A stretch of DNA of 64,000 bases from Hydractinia symbiolongicarpus (GCF_029227915.1 NC_079880.1:15640001-15704000), one strand, 5' to 3'; positions 1 to 12,389 are shown, counted from the first letter of the stretch. Numbers and translations: made by a program. The notes: generated from the letters alone by a model not told the origin.

Positions 1-157
1 AGGCTTTGACTGTAGGCTATACAGTACCCTCTTGTTGTTTCATTTCTTCCTTTCTTTTCTTCATCAGTGCCGCCAACTTGTGTCCCTACGCAACCCTTCC
101 CGGATGCTTTGCTGGCTTCGTGATGACTCTCTCTTCTTGTCTCGGTTCTTCACTCAT
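1..157 (-). pseudogene. Small basic membrane protein, N-terminal part (element A)
   Basis: The first part of the family seen whole in D (37986-38293), running off the window. It starts MSEE and continues with the ITKP.KHPGR..GHKLAALMKKRKEE pattern, rich in Lys/Arg. The start lies in the TAAATG context. An in-frame stop falls before GHKLA. The transmembrane half is outside the window. It follows the membrane-protein gene as in B, D and E. Function is unknown; conservation in every copy suggests a virion or membrane role. Confidence 0.6.
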
Positions 158-203
158 TTATCTTATAGCCCTTCAGAGCTTTAAGAAATTTCAATGTAGG
201 TCC

Positions 204-781
204 TCAAGGCTCTTTCTCCTTCTCCTCCGCCTCATCCTCCTTTTTGGTACTGATATGCCGGGCTGTATGCCCCGCTACCAAAATTGGCGCAAGACACTTG
301 CCGAATGTACAGTAGACCAGTATGCCCAAGTCTGCGAAGGAGTCTTTAATAATAGGGTCATTATTGATATCATTTTCAGGGCCTCAAAGCTATCCAAATT
401 TACAAAATTGTTAACCAGGTTGGCATATCGGGAGACAGCATGGGTGGCCAGCGCCCTTGACGTCTTCTCCCCTTTCTCTTGAAGCTCACGTTGTACGTAC
501 TCAGCATGTACCTTCTTGAGAGCTTCATCAGGGGCCTTGTCAATGAACCCTTCCGTACATTTCTTGGGTAGGAGATGTCCTTTGCCCTTACGCAGGGCTT
601 CTTTTAAAGCTTGGCGTTGATCCGTGGATTTCTCTACATGCTCATAGATTGATTCTGCAGAGGCTTCGTCAAATACTCGTGCAAGCTCTTACATCTTTAT
701 TAATAGCTTTTTGTATTTAAAAAAGCAAAACGCGATCAGGGCATACGGTAGAAGTATAGCAATACACAGACACACTTCCAT
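204..781 (-). pseudogene. Membrane-anchored conserved Polinton protein (element A)
   Basis: It starts MEVCLCIAILLPYALIAF, an N-terminal membrane span, followed by a basic stretch and a helical soluble domain with the family signature KEALRKGKGHLLPKKCTE.FIDKAP. The ATG at 781 lies just downstream of the polymerase stop at 786. An in-frame TAA falls after about 30 codons and a frameshift lies near 350, so it cannot make full-length product. Orthologues: B 11180-11701, D about 37122-37741, E 51841-52372. The fixed place after the polymerase is the main clue; function is unknown. Confidence 0.7.
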
Positions 782-785
782 GGCT

Positions 786-3700
786 TTATTCTCGGGTAGA
801 CACCCGGCGGTAATGGCAACGGGCTAGTGTAGACACCTGGTCCGGTTGTACAAGCCTTTTATCATCTGCCCTGTTTAATGCTAATTTGTTCACCTCCTGG
901 GTGTATACCTGATGGTTTTTGTTCTGAATCAATACCTGGCTTTTGTATATTACAATGCCCTCTTCCAGACATTGCCTATAGTCGTCAAAAGTGACAGACT
1001 TTTTGGTCACGCATCTTTTAACGCCCTTCGCTTTCCTGTCACCACCCTCTTTTGTAAGGCTCTCGTAAGCATGTAGCTTGGCCCTCAGTGTTATGAAATC
1101 TGTCATAACCTTCCCCACAAGCAGGTCTTTCATCAAACCAACCACTTTTTTGTTCTTGCCTGTTATCTTCCCTGCTATACGCACTCGTATCGAAACGTGT
1201 CTCAACATCGTTGGCGATATCGCGGTAGAAGTCCTCTGTTCGAATGTGGTACACAAAGCTGTCCGTGCCCATGTAACAGAGCTGCAACTTGCTACCATAT
1301 ACAGGCTTGTGCATCTTAATCTCCGTTTTACCCATTTCAACGCCTAGGAGGTGCTTGCTAAACCGGCTTCCACCCTTAAAGTTGGGTCTCATGACAAGCT
1401 TCATATACTGGTCCTCCTTGGTAACCAGCTGAATGTTGCGGTGCTTCCGGATATTCTCCATGGTTTTGTCAAAGACCGAGAGGTTCATCAGTTTGTAGAT
1501 ATCCTTGTCGAAGTCATTTTTGGCAGCAGTCCTCAGCCTCGTGTTGTGATCAATATACCCTTTAAGCCATGGCTTTTGGTTAAACTGGATGACCCTATGT
1601 ACCTTCTTCAGTTCAAGACCGTGTTTTAAGGCCTCGTTAAGGGCTCTGATATGCATTACGTATCCACGCTTGTTTTTTAAGTTCGGTACCAGTTTCTTGA
1701 CTTTTTTGATCGTCACGCGTTCTGGTAAGAACGGTAACTCATTATGTCTATCATGCAACCTCTCGGGATAGTCTATATCAACCTCTAAAATGTAACCATA
1801 CTTGTTCTTTTCGACAAGTTTTGCAATTCGTCCTTCGGTAAATGCCTCGACGTTGGAAATCCATTTAAAACCATCTGTTGGTAGGTCTTGACGCATGGCT
1901 CATCCGTATAGATTGTTAACATCGAGGCATTGAAGGTAGGAGGATTCAACCTCTGGATCGTACTGGTCTCCCATATACTTTTTGTTAGCTTTGGCATATC
2001 GGTGTACAGCCTGGGTTATACCTCCTCGGATACCTTTTTCAAATATGAGAAGCATGTCAGGATCCGTGAGGAGCTCTAACCTTATTCCGGTATACTTGAG
2101 TGCCGCCTTCCGGCAAGACACGGTGCAGAGTAGAAATGGGCAGGGTCAAGCTTGTAGTTTGTTGGACATACACCTCGGAACGTTTCAAATACGTCGGCCA
2201 ATAGTAGTACGTCCGTGGTGAGGTAGATATCGTGATAGTCTCCCATTGCAACATTATCACCCTCTTGGGTGATACAGTTCCATACCTTTTTTGCATATGC
2301 ATGATCATTGTCGCTAATTTCCTTCATGTTCAGCTTGCGGTAGAATGCATCCTTAGGAGGTAGTTCCGACTCTTCGAATCGTTGCCAATCATCCATGTAC
2401 TCGTACGGGTATACGCCTTTTCGAAGCATTAGCCTGAAAACATCATCCTTGTCGATGAATTTTGCCATGGATGGTACGTTTGCCTTTAGTTTGTCCCGAT
2501 TAAGTTGCTTCGTGGTATTTGAGTTGCAATTTTTACACCAAATTTTTGCCACAAACTCGGCGTCTATGCTCCGAAATTCAAGACAGTTATCCGCACAATG
2601 ATGACATTTCATACCAGCGGCGTTTGTCAGTTGCTTGCAAGTTTGTCTAGGCTTGAGGCCATAAATTGACAACTATCGATAAACCTGATTTCGATCTTCT
2701 TATACATTTCTCCATCGCCATACCCCATACCTGCAAGAGGTACCTTGATTTTGACATTAAAACTGATATATTTCTCGGTATTCTCTGCTATGCAACCAAT
2801 GTCCTGCGTGTCGTACTTCTCGCCCAGTTCCCGGATAAACAGGTGCACGTCATACCCGCTTAGATTATGGAAGATGACAGGTATATGACTAGGTATCTTG
2901 TATTTGAGATTGCAGCTGTTATGCGCTGCGCCCCTATACAGACCTGTATCATGACAGTGGTACCGAACTTTGCGATTATTCTCATCGTTAAAGGGCTTCA
3001 AACCTATATGCCATCCTGTGGCCTCGTTATGTTCCCTTTTTAACACCTCTGTCAGTTCTAGCATGGGTTGTTGCGGGAATATCCCATATAGCCTCTTCAC
3101 CTCATCCTCTAGGTGTGTGACGAATCGCTTGACGCAATCTTCACCACGATACACTGTTAGTGGATCTGGTACATCCCCATAGGCAAATGTACTCTATGTA
3201 CACCAACCAGATGGTATATGCTTACTCAGCTTCTTCGTCTCCCTGGCATCTTCTACCGGGACGAGTAGGCTCTCAAAATTGGCATAGACGCAGAAGGGTA
3301 CCCTGAACTGCATCTGACCATTTCTATATTGCAACCATTTCTCTGACTCGTTTGGCATTGTGACCTTGACTGCTTCGTGGTCCCTGCAGTAACCGTAATG
3401 CTTGTCCCTCGATTCAACCTTAGGAAAGGCTTGAAGGCAGTTTAGGCAGAAGTGCATTTTTGCCGTATCTTTCGAGGTCTCCTTGCCTAGGAGTCTAGAT
3501 GGGCTTTTTACGGCTGTGTAGTGGGTCTTTGAACCATCTGTGATAAGCAGCAGATTCACCTGCTTGCTACGCTTAATACTGTGTTCAGATCGTCTTAGGA
3601 TATTAATCTTCTTTCGCGTTATGTATAGGACATTCACCGCAATGTCCGTGTTATTCTTTTCGAACTTGAATATATCCTTAATGGTTGTTGGGAACTCTAT

Positions 3701-4845
3701 ATCATGCCAATTGTAGAGGTCTACGTAGGGTCTCAGCTTAGTGATTCTTTGTACATCTTCTCCAATCACTGTATGAAGTAGGCCAGCGATGACGCCCCAT
3801 CTAAAACACTCCTCGTCATCATTGTTTGGATTGATAATGGCCTTTTTTAAATCTATAAGTTTTGGGGGTTCTATATACGATGAACCCCTTGTTAGCCGCA
3901 ACTTATGGAAATCTATATCAAGGTGTATAATTCGACTAATCGTGAAGCCACTCTTAGGTAGTGCAGGATGTTCCAAGTGGGTCTTGATATTGGCAAACAT
4001 TATATCCATTTTGTCGTCTACATCGCTACCCTGGAAGATTTCTGTCATATTACTATTAAAGGCCTTCTTCACCTCAATGTACTCGTCGTTAGCACCCTTC
4101 GAGTTTGGTACTATTTTCTTCTTCCACATGATCCACAGGGCCAGCTGTACCTTTGCCGATCCCATTTCCACCACCTGCTCCTTAATCAAGGTTTTCACGT
4201 TAGGTCGCACCATCCCCATATACCCATCGACGTCGGCTCCTCCCATACCAGGAATGCGAAAACTTCGAAATGTCTTGTGGAGCGCATGCTCATGTTCATG
4301 TGGTGTAAAATCTTGCACTGGCTGATCATATAGATTTTGAATATCTTCGAGGTAGTCTTCTTCAGCCTCTTTTTCCACTTCGTCATGAAGCGTAGGTTTC
4401 GCGATGATGTTATTCGCACCATCATAGAGATTCATCATATTGCACTTAAAAGATGCATAGGTTCTCTTGATTCCCTCTTTTATAGACTTGGGAACAGCGT
4501 CCACTAACCATTTGTACCATCCATGCATCTTGGTTTTCACGATCGAACGATTTTTTGACAGTTTCTCCTTTTCAACAGTGTCCATTTCAGATGGGGTAAT
4601 AGTCAGTTGTGCAATTCCTGCATTTTACCCCGTATAGTTGGACGGGTCTTTAGCATCTCTTGCCTTTCAAATATGTTCATGACCTCTGGTGTTATAGGTC
4701 TGACTGGTTGTATAGCCCTCCTAGGTGGCCCCTGTGGTTGATATTCCAGCAAAGCAACCAGGTCGGCCTTGCGTATCCTGTAGTAACCAGTCAACCCACG
4801 GCTTTTCGCAATATCACGTAATTGTTTCACAGTGTGTGTGTTCAT
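786..4845 (-). pseudogene. polB: Protein-primed family B DNA polymerase (element A)
   Basis: About 1,300 codons. The N-terminus (MNTHTVKQLRDIAKSRGL) is a SAP/Rho-N-like DNA-binding segment. The central part has a Cys/His motif (CLNCLQAF..V.SRDKHYGYC), the exonuclease region follows (VYANFESL, HNLSGYDVHLF), then a palm motif A variant (CLDVNNLYG) and motif C. In motif C the catalytic Asp codon reads Gly (MGTDSF, 1267-1269), and about 22 residues just before it are missing relative to B. Several frameshifts (near 4600, 3190, 2640, 2080, 1900, 1340) break it. Such enzymes copy linear genomes from a terminal-protein primer. Catalytically dead and fragmented. Confidence 0.85.
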
Positions 4846-4901
4846 TCTTTATTATATGGATTATATTTTCTCAGAGGATTTCATCTTGGTCAATACTAAC
4901 G

Positions 4902-5203
4902 CATCTTTACTGCGCATGCGTTGATTTTTGATGAAGTCAGCACTATATAATGAATTTACAATAATGTGCGCTAGAAATTTTTTTACTCATTTGCAGCTTT
5001 CTTTGATGACGTCCCTGGTATGCATGGATAAACATAGCATACTAGGGACTTTACCTTGAACTCCATGACTAAGCACTGCATACTAGGGACTAAGCATGAC
5101 TCAACACCGTATGGTATAGATTTATTGTGGTTTGACCGTGGGAAGAACTTGATGGTCGTGCGCGAGATGTGCGTTGCGCCAGAACATACATTTCTCTATC
5201 TCT
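4902..5203. repeat. Terminal inverted repeat region of element A
   Basis: Non-coding DNA between the polymerase start and the outer end of A. It shares with the B and D termini a CGCATGCG palindrome (4913-4920) followed by a TTTTTGATGA.GTCAGCA block, and ends with the Polinton terminal 15-mer. It also resembles the right end of C (28450-28626), including the CAGAA.A terminal part. The partner repeat would be left of the window. Confidence 0.65.
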
Positions 5204-6268
5204 AGGCTACCTTAAAAGGAGAACTAACGATTGATAACAAGTTTGGCTTAAAATGTTCATTAAAGTGTGAATAAGAACTGTGTAATTTTTTTGCATTCTT
5301 GAGCCTTGGTTCTCGAGATATTTAAGGTCAAAGTGGTACTGTGGTCTCCGCCATGAGAGTGTCGAGGATGATTTTCTGTTCGGTAAATTACTTATCTGTG
5401 TAATCAAGCGGGAATTTAAACAAACGTATTTTGTGAACGAAGCGAGGGATTGACAAATGAATAAACCGTAAGTATTCCTTGGTGATAGTTTAGGATTAAT
5501 TTTTTTATTTAAAAATTTATTTCGTGGAAATAGAATGTTATTTTCGCTTTATAAATATAGTTTTGGGCGAAAATTGCAAGAGAATAAAAATACGAAGTCT
5601 TTTTTATCAGGTTTCTTATCTTCATACTCATAAGAGACACTTTCTTATAAGTATGTTGGCCTTGAACTTCGAGTCTGTCCTTTTTTTCTTCTTGCCTTGT
5701 TTTTATAATACTGTTTTTAATGATCGTAATAAAAATGTTAGAATATTCTTTTACAAAAAGTGTGTACTCGAATTCATTATGATTTTTTTGTGTGTCATTT
5801 TTGTATCAAAACAACCTTCAGGACATTTCTAGTCTCTGCTGTTCTATTACGTATAGGGCCTGTTCCAAATTGAAGCTTTTTTATTCGTATTTTTGTGCGA
5901 CACTAATTTCCTTTCAGCGCCAGCTGTTCATATACAACAGAAAAGGAAAAGAACAAAATTTGATTTTAAGCAAAGCTCAGTTTCATGCTAAGCTCTTTTT
6001 CATCTACAGTGCGTCAAGCGTGACTTCCAAGCTGAGTTGATGAATGCAAAACCAAAGAAATAGTTCCTTCTTGGTGCCGTACTAACGATATTCAAGCACA
6101 AAACTTACGACATTATTGATATGAATGGTACATCGGTAAACACACAAGCACCCTCATTAACACGTAGAAGAAACGGAATAAACATTGAAGGGGTAAAGAA
6201 AATTATATAAATAGGGATTATAATATAATTATATAATGTATTTATATAATTAACAATTATATTATAAA
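5204..6268. other. AT-rich spacer, nothing recognised
   Basis: About 1.06 kb between Polinton A and the Helitron array. The open frames are short, AT-biased and without recognisable motifs. It could be host intergenic DNA or an older unrecognised repeat. Confidence 0.5.
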
Positions 6269-6855
6269 CTAGTCGAGAAAGCCTGTAGAAATATCCCATG
6301 AGGCAGAATAAAAATGAAAAATAAGGGTTATGTAAATTTTGATGCAACACATCCACATCGTTGCCTCTATTGTGTAGAGCTTGAAGCGCTGATCAAGAAA
6401 ATGTATAGGATCATATGTTTTCGACGAACGCCTGAGGAGATGTAAGGGTTTAAAATTTTTGCTGACGTCAGCAAAGTCTCTATTAAAGTACAAAAAAAAA
6501 TTTCTTTAGAAATTTGTATACTTGTTGCATTTATCGTATAGATCATGAAACGCAGATTAAGAAAATGTATAGGTTCATGTATTTGACAAAGGGTTGCAGA
6601 GATATTGGGGTTTAAAAGTTTTTTGATGACGTCAACAAGCCTTCCGTCTTGAAATAGATTTAGGGACCCAGGTTTGGTAAAATTACCCAAATTGTTCCTA
6701 GGTGGTCCCTCTAGTTACCCACGCGGTGAAAAAACAATGACGTCACCACCTAGCTAACAAGTTATTTGGCCTCAAAGTATAAGTGCACTGTAATGGCTTC
6801 GTTAACTTAATATGGGATATTGACGTACACATACTCTCTGCATTATTATAAGAGA
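6269..6855 (-). mobile_element. Helitron-like repeat unit, non-autonomous
   Basis: The minus-strand 3' end lies at CTAG 6269-6272, preceded on minus by a degenerate hairpin. The unit contains two copies of a roughly 170-bp subrepeat (GATCAAGAAAATGTATAGG core near 6391 and 6555). The 5' end near 6841-6852 is degenerate (CATTATTATAAGAG). No Rep/helicase gene is present. It is called Helitron-like from the terminal structure shared with the other units. Confidence 0.5.
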
Positions 6856-7021
6856 CTAGTCAACAAAGCCCGTGGAAAAATCCACTAAGGCAGGATAAAA
6901 AAAGAAGCGCTATTTGAATTTTGATGACGTCAGCAACCGATCCACAAAAAAATAAGAACTTTCTTTTTACGTTGCTTCTATTGTGTCGAGCTTAAACTGC
7001 TGATCAAGAAATTGAATATGA

Positions 7022-7027
7022 TCATGT
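7022..7027. repeat. Left target-site duplication of Polinton B
   Basis: TCATGT, identical to 24991-24996. Six base pairs is the size known for Polinton insertions. Confidence 0.85.
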
Positions 7028-7301
7028 AGAGATAGAGAAATGTTCCTTCTAGCACAGGCGCACATCAAACACGCGCACACCACAGTCAAACACAACAAAT
7101 CCGCTGATCATCAAGTCCCTATAATGTTAAATCATACTAAAATGAGTAAAAATAATTCTGGCACACCTAGAGGTAAATTCCCCTGCACACTGCTGACGTC
7201 ATCAAAAATCAACGCATGCGCAGTAGCATCAGTGCTTAGTCATGCATAATAAATAAGTTCCCTAACATACAACAAATGAGCCCCCAACGCATGCGCAGTA
7301 G
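7028..7301. repeat. Left terminal inverted repeat of B
   Basis: Reverse-complementary to 24691-24990, with scattered substitutions and a gap of about 35 bases on the left. It contains a perfect TGACGTCA (7194-7201) and two CGCATGCG palindromes with the ACGCATGCGCAGTAG context. It probably carries the promoter of the polymerase transcript starting at 7361. Confidence 0.88.
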
Positions 7302-7360
7302 CTGTGTTAGTTTTGAGCAAGATGAAATCCTCCGACAATGAAAAATTTCATATAATAAAG

Positions 7361-10300
7361 ATGAACACACATACTGTAAAACAATTATGTGATATTGCGA
7401 AAAGCCGTGGGTTAACAGGGTATTACAGGCTACGCAAGGCTGAATTGATTGCCTTGCTGGAGGATGTACAACGAAAGCCAGTTAAGCCTATAACACCAGA
7501 TGATATGGATATTTTTGAGAGGCAAGAGATGCCAAAGACCCGTCCAACTATAGAGGGTAAAATCCGTGAATGGTATGATCGGATTTTACCGAAATCTGAA
7601 ATGGACACCTTTGAAAAGGATGAGATGAGAAAAAATCGTTCGATCGTGAAAACCAAGATGCATGGATGGTACAAATGGTTAGTGGACGCTGTTTCCAAGC
7701 CTATAAAAGAGGGAATCAAGAGAACCTATGCGACCTTCAAACGTAAAATTATGAATCTCTATAATGGGACAGATAACATCATCGCGAGACCTATGCTTCA
7801 TGATGAGGTGGAAAAAAGGCTGAGGAAGACTACCTCGAAGATACTAAAAACTATATGATCAGCCAGGGCAAGATCTTACACCTCAGGAACATAAGCACGC
7901 ACTGCATAAAACATTTCGAAGTTTCCGCATTTCTGGTGTAGGAGGAGCCGACGTCGATGGGTATATAATCGAGGACCAAGTAGGGGAAATGGGATCAGCA
8001 AAGGTACAGATGTCCCTATGGATCATGTGGAAGAAGAAGATACTACCAAAATCGGAGGAGGCTAACGACGAGTACATCGAGGTGAAGAAAGCCTTTAACA
8101 GCAAGATGACAGAAATCTTCCAGGGTAGCGACGTAGACGACGTGCTGGATAGGATGATTGCTGATATCAAACCACACGTGGAACATCTGGCACTACCCCA
8201 GAGTGGATCCACCATTAGTCCAATCCTACACCTTGATGTAGACTTTCATAAGCTACAACTAACAAGGGGTTCATCATATATAGAACTACCTAAATGGATA
8301 GCCTCAAAGAAGGCCATCATTAATCCAGTGAATGAAGATGAGGAATGTTTCAAGTGGGGCGTTATAGCATCCCTACACAATGCAGAGATGGGAAGGAACC
8401 CAAATCAAATATCTCATATGCAGCGATACGTAGACCTCTACAATTGGCAGGATATAGAGTTTCCGACAACCATCAAGGACATATCCAAGTTTGAAAAGAA
8501 TAACACGGACATTGCTTTAAACGTCTTGTATGTAATGGGAAAGAAGATCAATATCCTGCGGCGATCAGAACACAACATTGGGCGTAACAAGCAGGTGAAT
8601 CTGCTGCTTATCACAGATGAAGGAGACCTCGAAGAATAGGAATGCGATGTATTTCTGCCTGAACTGCCTACAGGCCTTTCCTACGGTTGAATCGAGGGAG
8701 AAGCATTATGGCTACTGCAAGGATCATGAAGCAGTCAAGGTCACAATGCCAAAGGAGGCTAAAAAATGGTTACAATATAGGGATGGTCAGATGCAGTTGA
8801 GGGTACCTTTTGCTGTATATGCAGATTTTGAGAGCCTACGCGTCCCAGTAGAAGATGCAAGGGGAATAAAGACAAAAAAACTGAACAAGCATGTACCGTC
8901 TGGTTGGTGTACCTATAGTACATTTGCATACGGCTCCATACTAGGTTCCCTAACAGTCTACAGGGGTGAGGATTGTGTCACGCGATTCGTAAACCATCTG
9001 GAGGAAGAGGCGAAGAGGTTATATAGGACATTCCCGCAACAGCCAATGTAAGAACTAACAGAGGTGTTAAAAAGGGAGCATGACGAGGCCAGAGAATATC
9101 ATATATGCTTAAAGCCGTTTAACGACGAGAATAACCGTAAAGTTCGGGACCGTTGTCACTATACGGGGTTATATAGAGGCGCGGCGCATAACAGCTGTAA
9201 CCTCAAATACAATATACCTAATCACTTACCTGTAATTTTCCACAATCTAAGCGGGTACGATGCGCATCTCTTCATCCGGGAATTGGGTGAAAAATATGAC
9301 AGCCAGGACATTGTTTGTATAGTTGAAAATACTGAAAAATAAATCAGTTTCAAAGTTAAATTCAAGGTACCACTTGCAGGTATGGGGTATGGAGATGGTG
9401 AGGTGTATAAGGAAATAGAGATCGGGTTCACTGACTCTTGTAGATTAATGCCCTTAAGTCTGGAAAAACTAGCAAGCAACCTCAACAATGAACAGTAGAG
9501 CTACCTCCCAAGGATGCATTCTACGCAAGCTGAATATGAGGGGGATCAGTGATGAGGATTATGTCTATGCGAAAAAGGTATGGAATTTCATTACCCCAGA
9601 GGGTGATAAGGTTACTATTGGCGGCTATCACGATGTGTACCTCGCCACAGACGTCCTGCTATTAGCCGACGTTTTTGAAACGTTTTGGGACGTATGCTTG
9701 ACAAAATAAAAGCTTGATCCTGCGCGCTTTTACTCCGCACCCGGTCTGGCATGGAAGGCGGCACTCAAGTTTACCGGAATTAGGTTAGAGCTCCTCACAG
9801 ATCCGAAGATGCTCTTGATGTTCAAAAAAGTTTTCCGTGGAGGTATAACCCAGGCGGTACACCGGTATGCGAGAGCTAACAACAAGTATATGGGAGACCA
9901 GTATAACCCGGATGAAGAATCCCCCTACCTGCAGTACCTCGATGCTAACGACCTATACGGATGGGCCATGGGTTAAGACCTCCCAACGGATACCTTTAAA
10001 TGGGTGTCAAATACTAAGGTATTCACCGAAGGGCGAAAAGCGAAACTCGTTAGCGACAATAAACATGGGTACATTTTAGAGGTTAATATCGAATACCCCG
10101 AGAGGTTACATGATAAACATAATGAGTTACCATTTTTACCCGAACACATGAGGATCAACAAAGTTGAGAAACTGGTATCAAATTTGAAAATATATATTGC
10201 ATATCAGAGCTGGATATATATTGCATATCGGAGCTCTCCATGAAGCTATAAGGCACGGGAGCTTAAGAAGGTGCATAGAGTCATTCAATTTAACCAACAG

Positions 10301-11179
10301 CCATGGCTTAAAGGGTATATGCATCACAACACCGATTTGAGAACAAATGCGAAGAACAAGTTTGAGAAGGATTTCTACAAGTTGATGAACCTCTCGGTGT
10401 TCGGCAAAACTATGAAGAACATTAGAAACTACCGCCACATTCAGCTGTTCACCAACGAGGAAAAGTATATGAAACTCGTGATGAGGCCCAACTTTAAAGG
10501 TGGAAGCCGGTTCAGTAAGCACCTCCTAGGTGTAGAGATGGGCAAGACGGAGGTCAAAATGAACAAACCGGTGTATAGAGGTCAAGTGATATTAGATATC
10601 TCAAAGCTAATCATGTATGAGTTCCACTACGACTATATGCAGCCCAAATATGGTAGCAAGCTGCAGCTGTGTTACATGGATACGGACAGCTTTGTGTACC
10701 TCATCCGAACAGAAGATTTTTATCGTGACAATGCGCAGGATCTTGAGGACCGTTTCGATGCGAGTGCCTATAATCCAGATGATGGGAGACCTCTTTCTAT
10801 AGGGAAAAACGAAAAGGTCGTTGGCCTCATGAAGGATGAATTAGGTGGGAAAATTATGACCGAGTTTATAACACTTAGAGCCAAGCTATATGCCTACGAG
10901 ATCCTCACAAAAGAGGGCTGTGACAGGAAAGCCAAGGGTGTTAAAAGATGCGTGACCAAAAAGTTTATCACTTTTGACGAGTATAGACGATGTTTGGAAG
11001 AGGGCGTTAATATCTACAAAGGTCAGGTGTTAATTCAAAACAAAAATCATCAGGTATACACACAAATCGTTAACAAATTAGCCCTTAATAGAGCGGATGA
11101 TAAAAGGCTCGTGCAGCAGGATCAGGTTACCACGCTTTCCCGTGGTCATTACCGTCGGTGTACAACTGAGTATGACTAA
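7361..11179 (+). pseudogene. polB: Protein-primed family B DNA polymerase (element B)
   Basis: About 1,270 codons, the most complete copy here. In order: SAP-like segment (residues 1-35), linker with DMDIF.RQEM, unknown conserved domain (HLDVDFHKLQLTRGSSY), zinc-like CLNCLQAF..HYGYC, exonuclease motifs (VYADFES, NLSGYDAHLF), palm motif A-like LDANDLYG (about 9940), motif B region KLMNLSVFGK (about 10378) and intact motif C YMDTDSF (10673-10693). Breaks: frameshifts near 7830 and 8620, TAA at 9049, TAA at 9340, shifts near 9495 and 9975, and a small AT duplication with shift near 10190-10250. The start follows TATAATAAAG. It would replicate the element from a protein primer; dead as it stands. 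Confidence 0.9.
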
Positions 11180-11701
11180 ATGGAAGTGTGTTTGTATATC
11201 GCCGTAATGCTACCCTATGCCCTGATCGTGTTTTTCTTTTTTCGTTACCGCCGTACTTTAAAGAGAATGTCAGAGCTTGCACAAATGTTTGACACAGCCT
11301 CAGAATCAACCTATGAGCATGTAGTGAAACCCACCGATAAACTCCAGGTCCTGAAAGAAGCCCTGCGTAAGGGCAAGGGGCATCTCCTACCCAAGAAATG
11401 TACAGAGGGGTTCATTGACAAGGCTCCTGATGAAGCCGTCGAAAAGGTACATGCTGAGTACGTACAACATGAGCTTCAAGAGAAGGGAGAGAAAACCGCT
11501 AGGGCACTATCTACTCACGTGGTCAGCCTATACGCGAACATGATTGGAAATGTCATAGATATCGACAATGTTGATGATTTATGTAGGGACATTGAAGAGG
11601 ATCCTCTAAATAGGAATAGCATGACAGATCTCAGGAGGTGTTTAGCTCCAATTTTGGTGGCGGGGCATACCGCGAGACATATGAGCAAAAAAAGAGGATG
11701 A
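11180..11701 (+). CDS. Membrane-anchored conserved Polinton protein (element B)
   Basis: A 173-residue open frame. It has an N-terminal membrane span (VCLYIAVMLPYALIVFFFF), basic residues, then a helical soluble domain with the family signature GKGHLLPKKCTEGFIDKAPDE. The polymerase stop TAA abuts its ATG (TAAATG). Relative to E it lacks about 11 residues near SMTDL and its last residues are in another frame, so the C-terminus is altered. It resembles a conserved cnidarian Polinton protein of unknown role, possibly an internal membrane or virion component. Confidence 0.7.
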   Translation: MEVCLYIAVMLPYALIVFFFFRYRRTLKRMSELAQMFDTASESTYEHVVKPTDKLQVLKEALRKGKGHLLPKKCTEGFIDKAPDEAVEKVHAEYVQHELQEKGEKTARALSTHVVSLYANMIGNVIDIDNVDDLCRDIEEDPLNRNSMTDLRRCLAPILVAGHTARHMSKKRG

Positions 11702-11745
11702 CGCGGAGGTGAAAGAGCCTTGAAGATCATGGCCTACATTGAAAT

Positions 11746-11773
11746 TTCTTATAAGCCGTAGGACTTGTAAGAA
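11746..11773. terminator. Intergenic hairpin before small membrane protein (B)
   Basis: The arms TTCTTATAAG and CTTGTAAGAA pair over 10 bp with one G-T wobble and an 8-base loop. It sits between two plus genes and touches the next ATG at 11774. Equivalent hairpins occupy the same slot in D (37962-37982) and E (52828-52851). Confidence 0.6.
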
Positions 11774-12127
11774 ATGAGTGAAGAAGAGAGACAACAAGAG
11801 AGAGTCATTACAAAGCCAGTAAAGCATCTGGGGCGTGTGCCCCAGGGACACAAGTTGGCGGCACTGATGAAGAAGAGGAAGGAAGAAATAAAACAACAAG
11901 AGGGTACTGTAGAACCTACAGTCAAAACTTCTTCTGGGGCCAGTTCCGTACAGTCAATAGACAACATCTACCTTTATGGTGTAGGGACTTTGGCCGTGCT
12001 TGCCATAGGAGATGTAGTCTGATACAAGTTTGGTAGAGGCAAAAGTGATGGGGGAACTAACAAGCTCACCTTTGAGCCTCAAAAGGGCAAAGCCCAGCCA
12101 CATATTGAGATTTTCAAAATGCTGTAA
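11774..12127 (+). pseudogene. Small basic single-span membrane protein (element B)
   Basis: A basic N-terminal half (ITKPVKHLGR..GHKLAALMKKRKE), a Ser/Thr linker, one hydrophobic span (IYLYGVGTLAVLAIGDVV) and an acidic/hydrophobic tail ending IEIFKML, as in E (DIDIFHMR). An in-frame TGA at 12020-12022 follows the span; reading beyond it stays in frame to 12127. Size and topology suggest a virion membrane protein. Function unknown. Confidence 0.65.
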
Positions 12128-12133
12128 TAATAA

Positions 12134-12389
12134 ATGAATACAAGCAACATAACCCCGAATTAGAAGGAGATCCTGGATATGCTCTATGAGACCGTTGTAG
12201 ATCTTAGTTTCACTTTTGCCTATGCCATGGCAGGTAAGAAATTCTTGGGAATTCAGAGGCCATCTACCAAAATGGATACCATCGATGTTCTTAAGATGGT
12301 GGCCTATTTTGCAGCAGGTAGGGAGTCGTGAAATGGCCGTCAAGAAAGGCTGGATATCAAGAAACCGGCAAGTCTCCGACGCTTGCTGA
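12134..12389 (+). pseudogene. Small hydrophobic protein with AMAGKKFLG motif (element B)
   Basis: Orthologue of D 38318-38557 and E 53202-53441 (intact). The signature is FTFAYAMAGKKFLGI.RPSTKMD followed by a second hydrophobic stretch. It has an in-frame TAG at codon 10 and a frameshift near 12325. The start is in TAATAAATG, six bases after the previous stop. Two predicted hydrophobic helices; function unknown. It always precedes the packaging ATPase. Confidence 0.65.

Larger units (their letters stand above)
1..5203 (-). mobile_element. Polinton/Maverick element A, partial, polymerase end
   Basis: Minus-strand remains of a Polinton entering from beyond the left window edge. It holds, in order on minus, the polymerase gene, the membrane-protein gene and the start of the small basic membrane protein, the same order as in element B. 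Its outer end at 5189-5203 is the 15-mer CATTTCTCTATCTCT, the exact reverse complement of the first 15 bases of element B, so 5203 is taken as the terminus. The six bases after it (AGGCTA) would be the target duplication, but the other end is outside the window. The genes are broken by stops and shifts. Confidence 0.85.

Noticed and set aside
3789-4325. Plus-strand 178-residue frame opposite the polymerase of A
   Set aside because: Low-complexity Ser/Leu/Ile composition opposite conserved polymerase motifs; an antisense shadow.
5524-6040. Host genes in the AT-rich spacer
   Set aside because: The open frames there are short, biased to Phe/Leu/Ile and lack motifs, splice structure or similarity to anything in the window.
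7304-7360. Upstream start for the B polymerase
   Set aside because: The frame is open upstream, but ATG 7361 matches the A start and the TATAATAAAG context, and the extension lies against the terminal repeat.
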